From Streptomyces sp. NRRL F-5727 (GTDB lineage: Bacteria > Actinomycetota > Actinomycetes > Streptomycetales > Streptomycetaceae), in NCBI RefSeq assembly GCF_000719555.1, contig NZ_JOGX01000113.1, positions 1 through 10,628 of the forward strand: a DNA stretch of 10,628 nucleotides. Reading direction: 5' to 3'. The position numbers were made by a program, and so were the translations under genes. The notes under the pieces were generated by a model, which ran no database searches, was not told where the DNA came from, and was given only the letters and a program-made list of their open reading frames with translations. Of this stretch, positions 1 through 6,081 are shown in pieces; position 1 is the first letter of the stretch; each line of letters opens with the position of its first letter.

Positions 1-154
1 GGGGTGGCGGGGGTGGGCTCGGGGCGCTCGGTGTTCTCGGTCATGGGGCCATGCTGGACCGCGAACAGGTCAGTTTCTGTCCGCTGGGCACGACGACTCG
101 CCGGACCGGGCGAGGCGGTTCACGGCGTCCGTCGCCGCACCGGCGGAGGTCGGC

Positions 155-489
155 GTGACGGCGACGGCGCCGGCGATCTCTCCGACCGCCGCACGCGTCC
201 GCTACGTCGGCGACGGCACCTACAGCTGCCGACGGGACGGCTGTGCGCCCACGTGTGGGACCCGGCCCGGGGCACGTACAAGGTCTTCGACCCGTACGAC
301 TGCACCACCTGCTCGCTGTCCTCCTGGGGCGACGGCGGTGAAGGCGGCGGCTTCAGGAACCACCGGACCGCCGGCACGGTGGCCAGGTTCTCCGACTCGG
401 CCGGCACGGTCGTCCACCCCTCGACCGCGCCCGACGTGGCCCCCTCCTGGTGGGGCTGGGATCCGGTCTGGACGATCGGGAACCGCTGA
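155..489 (+). pseudogene. Frameshifted remnant of a small secreted Cys/Trp-rich protein
   Basis: Two reading frames look like consecutive parts of one protein. Frame 2 reads RVRYVGDGTYSC and ends at codon TGC 227-229. Frame 1 continues PTGRLCAHVWDP from CCG 229-231 and runs to TGA at 487-489, with KVFDPYDC and a WWGWDPVW motif near the end. Restoring one C at 229/230 would join them as YSCPTGRLCAHVW. From memory, short secreted actinomycete proteins of the type often labelled peptidase-inhibitor-I36-like share the CPxGxLC...VWDP...VFDxYxC...W(D/N)PVW pattern. The first start codon in frame 2 is GTG 155. No convincing signal peptide or ribosome-binding site is visible, so the 5' end may also be damaged or lie in bases 1-154, which hold nothing else I can name. 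A sequencing error is the main alternative. The function is unknown; the call rests on remembered family appearance. Confidence 0.5.
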
Positions 490-503
490 CGCGCGCCCTG
501 CGC

Positions 504-544
504 ACCGGGACGCCCGCCCCGCCTGCCGGGGCGGGCGTCCCGGT
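504..544. terminator. Bidirectional terminator hairpin between convergent genes
   Basis: Bases 504-521 and 527-544 are perfect reverse complements: an 18-bp GC-rich stem with the 5-base loop CCTGC (522-526). It lies between the plus-strand stop at 489 and the minus-strand stop at 553. That is where a shared terminator for two convergent genes is expected. There is no T-tract on either side, as is common for actinomycete terminator-like hairpins. Confidence 0.85.
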
Positions 545-552
545 GTCCGGCG

Positions 553-1407
553 TCAGGCCAGGAACCGCGCCAGCAGGCGGTTGAGTTCGGCCGGGCGCTC
601 GGTGGGGAGGGTGTGGTGGGAGGCGTCCGGGAGGACGGCGACGTCGGCCCCGGGCAGGAGGGCCCGGGCCCTGGCCGCGACCCGTCGCGCGTCGTGGGTC
701 CGGCTGCGTCCGGCCAGGACGACCAGGGTCGGAACGGTGCAGGCCCTCAGCTCCTTCGGCCAGGGGCGGCGCAGGGCCACCACCTTGGATCGCACCGCCG
801 TCGTGGTGCTGTCGAGGAAGTCCTGCCACCCCGGGTCCTCGGGGGGCCGGCCGGTCTCCCACAGCAGGAAGGCCCGCTGTCGCGCGACGGTGGGGCGCAG
901 GAGCGTGGGAAGCGCGCGCAGCAGATAGCGGGGGCTCGGCCCGGCGAAGCAGTTGACGGGGTCGAGGAGGGCCAGTCCGCTGACGCGGCGGGGTGCGCGC
1001 AGCGCGTAGCGGAGGGCGATCGAGGCGCCGTAGGAGTGGCCGCACAGCCGCGTCTCCCCGAGGCCGAGTCCGTCCAGGAGCGCGTCGAGCCATGCCGTCA
1101 GATCCGCGGCGCCGCGCAGCGGTGTCCCGTCGTTGACGCTGTGGCCGACGTCGCCCATGACGTCGACCGCGTACACGCGGTGGTGGCGGCCGAGGTCCTC
1201 GACGTTCCGGAACCACGCCATGGAGGTGGTGCCGCCTCCGGGCAGCAGCACGAGCGGGGCGCCGGCCTCCGGACCGCAGACGTGGACCCGTGTGCTGCCG
1301 TACGGCGACGGCACGTCGATGCTGGTGACGTCCGCGGGCCAGCGCCGCAGCATCGCGTCGTACGCCGCGAGGAAGTCCGCCCGGTCACCGGTGTCGCCCT
1401 GCGTCAT
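553..1407 (-). CDS. Alpha/beta-hydrolase fold protein
   Basis: This is a 284-residue predicted cytoplasmic alpha/beta-hydrolase. The oxyanion-hole loop is LLPGGGTTSMAWF at about residues 54-66. The nucleophile elbow is GHSYGAS with Ser125. The probable acid is Asp239 in AGRSRTHD, and the catalytic His is His264 or His265 in DASHHTLP. The length and full triad indicate an intact enzyme, but the fold does not identify the substrate; esterase, lactonase and C-C hydrolase are all possible. I chose ATG 1405-1407 because a G-run (CCCCC at 1415-1419 on the plus strand) sits 7 bases upstream. A longer start at 1491 would add a low-complexity Arg/Asp/Gly extension encoded by a short tandem repeat. The gene is transcribed away from the GntR operon, so a role in the sugar pathway, for example as a lactonase, is only a guess. 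Confidence 0.88.
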   Translation of the reverse strand: MTQGDTGDRADFLAAYDAMLRRWPADVTSIDVPSPYGSTRVHVCGPEAGAPLVLLPGGGTTSMAWFRNVEDLGRHHRVYAVDVMGDVGHSVNDGTPLRGAADLTAWLDALLDGLGLGETRLCGHSYGASIALRYALRAPRRVSGLALLDPVNCFAGPSPRYLLRALPTLLRPTVARQRAFLLWETGRPPEDPGWQDFLDSTTTAVRSKVVALRRPWPKELRACTVPTLVVLAGRSRTHDARRVAARARALLPGADVAVLPDASHHTLPTERPAELNRLLARFLA

Positions 1408-1450
1408 GGTGCTGCCCCCGCTCGTTCGAAGCCGCCGTCGTACCCGTCCG

Positions 1451-1473
1451 TCGTCCCGTCCATCGTCCCGTCC
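1451..1473. repeat. Short 12-base tandem repeat
   Basis: TCGTCCCGTCC occurs at 1451-1461 and again at 1463-1473, a period of 12 bases, with a partial copy just upstream. Read on the minus strand it would give a GRDDGRDDGR-like extension to the hydrolase. It more likely lies in the untranslated region. The rest of 1408-1590 holds no gene or motif I can support. Confidence 0.5.
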
Positions 1474-1596
1474 GGCCGCCGTCTGGGCCACGGTCGAACG
1501 CGCCGTGTCCGGACGGGGGTTCGCCGCCCGGCCGGGGCGTGCGCCCGAGGCCGCCGGCTCGGATGCCCGTCCCGGGACCGCTCCACCATCACAGGC

Positions 1597-1610
1597 AGAA
1601 AACGCTTTCT
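1597..1610. promoter_or_regulatory. LacI-family operator-like palindrome
   Basis: AGAAAACGCTTTCT is a 14-base inverted repeat with one imperfect pair and a central CG at 1603-1604. This is the usual architecture of LacI/PurR-family operators. It closely matches GAAAGCGCTTTC at 5091-5102, before the transport operon. It lies about 20 bases upstream of the candidate -35 at 1630, so it is not in the classical blocking position for that promoter. It may act on the divergent hydrolase gene, on another start, or by looping. No LacI-family gene is in the window. Confidence 0.6.
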
Positions 1611-1629
1611 ATCCACCCTGCGCGAAGCA

Positions 1630-1658
1630 TTGACGAAACACCAGCGCCCCCTTAGCTT
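1630..1658 (+). promoter_or_regulatory. Candidate housekeeping promoter of the GntR operon
   Basis: TTGACG at 1630-1635 and TAGCTT at 1653-1658 are separated by 17 bases. This is a plausible vegetative-type -35/-10 pair in a region with lower G+C than its surroundings. Transcription would begin near 1665, leaving a leader of about 55 bases before ATG 1721. The -10 match is imperfect. Confidence 0.45.
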
Positions 1659-1680
1659 CATGCCCGTTGCACTTCGTACG

Positions 1681-1706
1681 TCATATATGAGACGCGATAC
1701 ATGAGA
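1681..1706. promoter_or_regulatory. Candidate autoregulatory operator of the GntR regulator
   Basis: TCATATATGA at 1681-1690 is a perfect 10-base palindrome. It overlaps a direct repeat: ATATATGAGA at 1683-1692 and ATACATGAGA at 1697-1706 (9 of 10 bases, offset 14). The A/T-rich stretch stands out in GC-rich DNA. It lies in the predicted 5' leader of the gntR-type gene, where autorepression would be effective. FadR-subfamily regulators commonly bind short palindromes near their own genes. The assignment to this protein is inferred. Confidence 0.5.
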
Positions 1707-1720
1707 TCTGAGAGTGCGCC

Positions 1721-2380
1721 ATGCCCTATGCCCCCAGCCCCATCCCCTCCAGGACCCAGTACGTCCTGGAGGCGATCAAGCACGACATCCTCACCGGGGG
1801 CCTCAGACCCGGGCAGGCCCTCGTGGAAGCCGAACTCGCCGCGCGTTTCGGGGTGTCCAAGACACCGGTGCGCGAGGCACTGAAGACGCTCGCGGGCAGC
1901 GGACTGGTGGTGATGAGCCAGTACAAGGGCGTCACCGTGCGGATGGTCGACGCCGACATGGCCCGGGCCGTGTACGACGTCCGGCTGCTGCTGGAGCCGG
2001 AGGCGGTCCGCCGCGCCGTCGCCTCCGGTGCGCCGCTCGACGACGCCCACGAGGCGCTCGCCCGGGCCGCCGCCGCCGAGGACCCGGCCGAACGCTCCCT
2101 GGCCAACCGGGCGTTCCACCGCGCGCTCTACCTCCCCTGCGGCAACCCGCTGCTCGGGCGGATGCTCGACGAGGTGCGCGACCAGGCCGCGCTCGTCTCC
2201 ACCGTCGCCTGGGCCGCCGTCCCGTCCTGGGACCGCGAGGCGGCCGAGCACGAGGAGATCCTGCGGCTCGCCGCCGCGGGGGACGCGGACGGGGCACGCC
2301 GGGCGGTGCACGCCCACATCGCCTCGTTCGTGGAGCGCGCCTTCCCCGAGAACCCCCTGAACCCCCTGGACAGTGAGTGA
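1721..2380 (+). CDS. GntR-family transcriptional regulator, FadR subfamily (FCD domain)
   Basis: This is a 219-residue one-component regulator. Residues about 10-75 form the GntR winged helix-turn-helix: LTGGLRPGQ, then LAARFGVSKTPVREALKTL, then a wing ending in YKGVTVR. Residues about 80-205 look like the all-helical FCD ligand-binding domain. His133 (in FHRAL), His177 (in EHEEIL) and His199 (in HAHI) are spaced like the metal-binding histidines of FCD proteins, which often bind organic or sugar acids. The length is normal. ATG 1721 puts the usual short N-terminal arm before the first helix; the upstream GAGAG is only a weak ribosome-binding site. It is the first gene of an operon with a lyase and a sugar-acid dehydratase and overlaps the next gene by 4 bases. 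It probably controls this operon in response to a pathway intermediate, with negative autoregulation the default guess. The ligand is not identifiable from sequence. Confidence 0.93.
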   Translation: MPYAPSPIPSRTQYVLEAIKHDILTGGLRPGQALVEAELAARFGVSKTPVREALKTLAGSGLVVMSQYKGVTVRMVDADMARAVYDVRLLLEPEAVRRAVASGAPLDDAHEALARAAAAEDPAERSLANRAFHRALYLPCGNPLLGRMLDEVRDQAALVSTVAWAAVPSWDREAAEHEEILRLAAAGDADGARRAVHAHIASFVERAFPENPLNPLDSE

Positions 2381-3285
2381 CGATGACCTTCGAGACCCTT
2401 CGGGCCGCCCTCGCCGACGTCGTGGCCATCCCGGTCACGCCGTTCGCCGAGGACGGCCGGGTGGACTCCGCCGCCCACCGGGCGCTGCTGCGCCGGCTGC
2501 TCGACGGCGGGGTGCGCACCCTCACCCCCAACGGCAACACCGGCGAGTTCTACGCCCTCACCCCCGACGAGCGCCGCTCGGTCACCGAGGCGACCGTCGC
2601 GGAGGCGGCCGGCCGCGCCGCGGTCCTGGTCGGCGTCGGGCACGACCTGCCGACCGCGGTCGGGGCGGCCCGGCACGCCCGGGACACCGGGGCGCACATG
2701 GTGATGGTCCACCAGCCGGTGCACCCGTACGTCTCCGAGAGCGGCTGGGTCGACTACCACCGGGCCATCGCGGAGGCGGTGCCGGAGCTGGGCGTCGTCC
2801 CCTACATCCGCAACCCGCAGCTGAGCGGGGCGCGGCTGGCCGAACTGGGCGCCGCCTGCCCGAACGTGGTCGGCGTCAAGTACGCGGTGCCGGACGCGGC
2901 CCGGTTCGCCGGCTTCGCCCGGGACGCGGGCCTGGACCGGTTCGTGTGGGTGGCGGGTCTCGCGGAGCCGTACGCGCCCTCGTACTTCTCGGCGGGCGCC
3001 ACCGGTTTCACCTCCGGTCTGGTCAACGTCGCCCCCGCGGTCTCCCTGGAGATGCTGGAAGCTCTGCGGGCCGGAGACTACGGGACCGCGATGAAGGTGT
3101 GGGAGCGGATCCGCCGCTTCGAGGAGCTGCGGGCCGCCAACGGGAACGCGGACAACGTGACCGTGGTGAAGGAGGCGCTGGCCTCGCTGGGGCTGTGCCG
3201 CCGGGACATCCGGCCGCCGAGCCGGGAGCTCCCGGAGGACGCGCGGGCCGAGGTCGCGGCGATCGCCGGCGGGTGGCCGATATGA
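2377..3285 (+). CDS. Dihydrodipicolinate synthase/N-acetylneuraminate lyase superfamily protein (keto-deoxy sugar-acid lyase or dehydratase)
   Basis: This is a 302-residue cytoplasmic TIM-barrel class I lyase of usual family length. VAIPVTPFAEDG begins the barrel. NGNTGEFYALTPDER (about 52-66) is the family's G-x-x-G-E pyruvate-carboxylate-binding region. Tyr143 in VPYIRNP is the catalytic tyrosine, and Lys168 in VGVKYA is the Schiff-base lysine. It is therefore likely active. Next to an aldonate dehydratase it probably processes a 2-keto-3-deoxy sugar acid, either by dehydration to alpha-ketoglutarate semialdehyde or by aldol cleavage to pyruvate plus an aldehyde. Sequence reading cannot decide which, and lysine-pathway DapA is unlikely here. 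GTG 2377 overlaps the gntR stop (GTGA) and has GGA 6 bases upstream; ATG 2383, two codons later, is also possible. The ATG of the next gene overlaps its stop. Confidence 0.9.
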   Translation: MTMTFETLRAALADVVAIPVTPFAEDGRVDSAAHRALLRRLLDGGVRTLTPNGNTGEFYALTPDERRSVTEATVAEAAGRAAVLVGVGHDLPTAVGAARHARDTGAHMVMVHQPVHPYVSESGWVDYHRAIAEAVPELGVVPYIRNPQLSGARLAELGAACPNVVGVKYAVPDAARFAGFARDAGLDRFVWVAGLAEPYAPSYFSAGATGFTSGLVNVAPAVSLEMLEALRAGDYGTAMKVWERIRRFEELRAANGNADNVTVVKEALASLGLCRRDIRPPSRELPEDARAEVAAIAGGWPI

Positions 3286-5015
3286 CGGACGGGGCGCCGA
3301 AGCAGCCGCACGAGCTGCGCAGTCACCAGTGGTACGGGACCGACGGGCTGCGGTCGTTCAGCCACCGCGCGCGGACCCGGCAGCTCGGCTATCTGCCCGA
3401 GGAGCACCTGGGCAAGCCGGTCATCGCGATCCTGAACACCTGGTCGGACATCAACCCCTGCCACGTGCACCTGCGCGACCGCGCGCAGGCCGTGAAGCGG
3501 GGGGTGTGGCAGGCCGGCGGCTTCCCGCTGGAGTTCCCGGTGTCGACGCTGTCGGAGACCTTCCAGAAGCCGACGCCGATGCTCTACCGCAACCTCCTCG
3601 CGATGGAGACGGAGGAGCTGCTGCGCTCGTACCCGGTGGACGGGGCGGTCCTGATGGGCGGCTGCGACAAGACGACGCCGGCGCTGCTGATGGGTGCGGC
3701 GTCGATGGACCTGCCGACGGTGTTCGTGCCGGCCGGTCCGATGCTGCCGGGGCACTGGCGGGGGGAGACCCTCGGGTCCGGCACGGACATGTGGAAGTAC
3801 TGGGACGAGCGGCGGGCCGGCACCATCGGCGACTGCGAGATGGCCGAGCTGGAGAACGGGCTCGCCCGCTCCCCCGGTCACTGCATGACGATGGGGACGG
3901 CGTCGACGCTGACCGCCGCGGCGGAGACCCTGGGCGTGACCGTGCCGGGCGCCTCCTCGGTGCCGGCGGTGGACTCGGGGCACGACCGGATGGCCGCCGC
4001 GTCCGGGATGCGGATCGTGGAGCTGGTCCGTCAGGACCTGCGGCTGTCGCGGCTGCTGACCCGGGAGGCGTACGAGGACGCGGTCGCCGCGGTCCTGGCG
4101 CTCGGCGGTTCGACCAACGCGGTGATCCATCTGATCGCGATGGCCGGGCGCTCGGGGGTGAAGCTGACGCTGGACGACTTCGACCGGATCGCGCGGACGG
4201 TGCCGGTGCTCGCGAACCTGCGGCCCGGCGGGGCGTACCTCATGGAGGACTTCCACTTCGCGGGCGGGATGACCGGCTTCCTGTCGCGGATCGCGGACGT
4301 GCTCCACCTGGACCGGCCGACGGTCTCCCACGCCAGCCTGCGGGAGCAGCTCGACGGGGCGCTCGTCCACAACGACGAGGTGATCCGGGAGCGGCACCGG
4401 CCGCTGGCGGCCGAGGGCGGGCTCGCGGTGCTGCGGGGCAACCTGTGCCCGGACGGGGCGGTCATCAAGCACGTCGCCATGGAGCAGCGGTTCCTGAAGC
4501 ACACCGGTCCCGCCGTCGTCTTCGACGACTACAGGACGATGCAGCGGACCATCGACGACCCGGCGCTGGGGATCACCGCCGACCACGTGCTCGTGCTGCG
4601 CGGCGCGGGTCCCAAGGGCGGTCCGGGGATGCCGGAGTACGGGATGCTGCCGATCCCGAAGTACCTGCTGGAGCAGGGGGTGCGGGACATGGTGCGCATC
4701 TCCGACGCGCGGATGAGCGGCACCAGTTACGGGGCGTGCGTGCTGCACGTGGCGCCGGAATCGCATGTCGGCGGGCCTCTTGCCCTGGTCCGTACGGGCG
4801 ATACGATCACCCTCGACGTCGCGGCCCGCTCCCTCCGTCTGCACGTCGGCGACGAGGAGCTGGAGCGCCGGCGGGCCGGGTGGACCCCGCCGCCGGCCCG
4901 GTACGAGCGCGGTTACGGCGCGCTGTACATGGAGCAGATCTCCCAGGCCGACACCGGCTGCGACTTCGAGTTCCTGGCCCGGCCGGGGACGACGCCCGAA
5001 CCCTACGCGGGCTGA
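3282..5015 (+). CDS. IlvD/Edd-family sugar-acid dehydratase, L-arabinonate dehydratase-like
   Basis: This is a 577-residue cytoplasmic iron-sulfur dehydratase of normal family length. Cys60 (DINPCHVHLR), Cys128 (MGGCDKTTPA) and Cys201 (GHCMTMGTAST) match the three cysteines that hold the [2Fe-2S] cluster in pentonate dehydratases. Lys130 matches the carbamylated magnesium ligand and Ser479 in DARMSGTSYG the catalytic serine. The N-terminal RSHQWYG...SFSHRARTRQLGY resembles the pentonate and other aldonate dehydratases rather than true IlvD. The family removes water from an aldonate to give a 2-keto-3-deoxy acid, the expected substrate of the upstream lyase. L-arabinonate is the best guess; D-xylonate, D-fuconate or D-galactonate are possible. 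ATG 3282 overlaps the previous stop by 4 bases. The same frame stays open back to 2373, but that stretch is the lyase gene read out of frame. Confidence 0.92.
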   Translation: MTDGAPKQPHELRSHQWYGTDGLRSFSHRARTRQLGYLPEEHLGKPVIAILNTWSDINPCHVHLRDRAQAVKRGVWQAGGFPLEFPVSTLSETFQKPTPMLYRNLLAMETEELLRSYPVDGAVLMGGCDKTTPALLMGAASMDLPTVFVPAGPMLPGHWRGETLGSGTDMWKYWDERRAGTIGDCEMAELENGLARSPGHCMTMGTASTLTAAAETLGVTVPGASSVPAVDSGHDRMAAASGMRIVELVRQDLRLSRLLTREAYEDAVAAVLALGGSTNAVIHLIAMAGRSGVKLTLDDFDRIARTVPVLANLRPGGAYLMEDFHFAGGMTGFLSRIADVLHLDRPTVSHASLREQLDGALVHNDEVIRERHRPLAAEGGLAVLRGNLCPDGAVIKHVAMEQRFLKHTGPAVVFDDYRTMQRTIDDPALGITADHVLVLRGAGPKGGPGMPEYGMLPIPKYLLEQGVRDMVRISDARMSGTSYGACVLHVAPESHVGGPLALVRTGDTITLDVAARSLRLHVGDEELERRRAGWTPPPARYERGYGALYMEQISQADTGCDFEFLARPGTTPEPYAG

Positions 5016-5045
5016 ACCCCGCCGTCCCCCCTCACCGCCCGATCT

Positions 5046-5061
5046 GTTCGAGATATCGAAC
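5046..5061. promoter_or_regulatory. GTTCGA-N4-TCGAAC inverted repeat, candidate operator
   Basis: GTTCGA at 5046-5051 and TCGAAC at 5056-5061 are perfect inverted arms separated by GATA. The repeat sits upstream of the LacI-type palindromes, within the intergenic region before the transport operon. Its sequence differs from those palindromes, so a different regulator may bind. A weak intrinsic stem at the end of the upstream operon is the alternative. Confidence 0.45.
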
Positions 5062-5070
5062 ATCGTTCGC

Positions 5071-5102
5071 GAAGCGCTTCACCTCTGATAGAAAGCGCTT
5101 TC
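5071..5102. promoter_or_regulatory. Tandem LacI-family operator-like palindromes before the ABC transporter operon
   Basis: GAAGCGCTTC at 5071-5080 and GAAAGCGCTTTC at 5091-5102 are both perfect palindromes around GC|GC-type centres. Their centres are 21 bp apart, about two helical turns, so two dimers could sit on the same DNA face. The second closely matches the site at 1598-1609 (GAAAACGCTTTC). TGATAG at 5086-5091 between them could be a -10 element, which would make this a direct-repression site, although I see no good -35. LacI control of carbohydrate ABC operons is common in actinomycetes. Confidence 0.65.
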
Positions 5103-5142
5103 CGAACCCTCGCACCGCCCGCCCGAGAACGGAGCCGCCGTC

Positions 5143-6081
5143 ATGGCCACAGCTGTGACCAAACCGCCCCGCGCCGCCACGGCACGGGGGCGCCGCCGCA
5201 CGGGAGCGACCCCCCGCCGGCTGCCGTACCTGCTGATCGCGCCCGCGGGGCTGTTGATGCTGGGCTTCATCGCCTACCCCGTGCTGAGCGTCTTCTACTA
5301 CAGCCTCCAGCACTACAACCCGACGAAGCCCTGGCGGAACGGTTTCGCCGGCTTCGACAACTTCACGAAGATCTTCACGGACGACCCGCACTTCTGGGGC
5401 ACCCTGACCTTCAGCCTCAAGTGGGTCGTGGTGGAGGTGTCGCTCCAGCTCCTCTTCGGCCTGGCGCTCGCCCTCATCGTCAACCAGACCTTCGTCGGCC
5501 GCGCCCTGGGCCGGGCCCTGGTCTTCTCGCCGTGGGCCGTCTCGGGCGTGCTCACCTCCGCGATCTGGGTGCTGCTCTACAACTCCCAGACCGGCATCAC
5601 CCGTTATCTGGCGGACCTCGGCATCGGCGAGTACGGCACCTCGCTGCTCTCCGACACCGGCACCGTCTTCTGGGCGGCGATCGTCGCCGACCTCTGGCGC
5701 GGCGTGCCCTTCTTCGCCATCCTCATCCTCGCCGACCTCCAGTCCGTCCCGGGCGACCTGTACGAGGCCGCCGAGGTCGACGGGGCGGGCCGGCTGCGGC
5801 AGTTCTTCCACATCACGCTCCCGCACATCCGGGACGCGATCGTCCTCTCCACGCTGCTGCGCGCGGTGTGGGAGTTCAACAACGTCGACCTGCTCTACAC
5901 GCTGACCGGCGGCGGACCCGCGGGCGTCACCACGACCCTGCCGCTCTACGTCGCCGAGACCAGCGTCGACGCCCACAACTTCGGTTACGCCTCCGCCCTC
6001 ACCACGGTGGCGTTCGTGATCCTTCTCTTCTGCTCGATCGTCTACCTGCGCCTGAGCAAGTTCGGAGGCGACAGCAAGTGA
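5143..6081 (+). CDS. Carbohydrate ABC transporter permease (MalF/UgpA-type)
   Basis: This is a 312-residue inner-membrane subunit of a CUT1-type sugar importer. A basic N-terminus of about 26 residues leads into the first membrane segment (about 28-53), and further hydrophobic segments fall at about 92-113, 125-147, 175-198, 232-252 and 284-304. The EAA loop that docks the ATPase is visible as EAAEVDGAG (208-216) followed by LP at 226-227. TGGGPAGVTT near 255-264 is typical of MalF/UgpA partners. The length is normal. ATG 5143 has GGAG at 5131-5134, spaced 8 bases. It is the first gene after the LacI-type sites and overlaps the second permease by 4 bases (GTGA). The substrate cannot be read from the permease; context suggests a pentose-containing oligosaccharide. 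No binding protein or ATPase gene is adjacent. Confidence 0.93.
   Translation: MATAVTKPPRAATARGRRRTGATPRRLPYLLIAPAGLLMLGFIAYPVLSVFYYSLQHYNPTKPWRNGFAGFDNFTKIFTDDPHFWGTLTFSLKWVVVEVSLQLLFGLALALIVNQTFVGRALGRALVFSPWAVSGVLTSAIWVLLYNSQTGITRYLADLGIGEYGTSLLSDTGTVFWAAIVADLWRGVPFFAILILADLQSVPGDLYEAAEVDGAGRLRQFFHITLPHIRDAIVLSTLLRAVWEFNNVDLLYTLTGGGPAGVTTTLPLYVAETSVDAHNFGYASALTTVAFVILLFCSIVYLRLSKFGGDSK

Noticed and set aside
4..228. Frame-1 start of the 161-codon open frame at the left edge
   Set aside because: This part is Arg-rich shadow-like sequence. The protein-like residues before 229 are in frame 2, which supports a frameshift rather than one intact gene.
1408..1491. 28-residue upstream extension of the hydrolase
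   Set aside because: It is low-complexity, encoded by a short tandem repeat, and lacks the better-placed G-run ribosome-binding site present at ATG 1407.
1404..1661. 85-codon minus-strand frame in the divergent regulatory region
   Set aside because: It is rich in Arg/Pro, covers the LacI-type palindrome and runs into the start of the hydrolase gene in another frame. No homology is recognisable.
2373..3281. N-terminal extension of the dehydratase frame, giving an apparent 880-residue fusion
   Set aside because: The extension is Arg/Gly-rich low-complexity sequence and is the lyase gene read in another frame. The homologous N-terminus begins at ATG 3282.
3078..5063. 661-codon open frame on the minus strand opposite the dehydratase
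   Set aside because: The protein is Arg/His/Pro/Gly-rich with no motif, and it lies exactly antisense to an intact IlvD/Edd gene with all catalytic residues. Long antisense frames are expected in DNA this rich in G+C.
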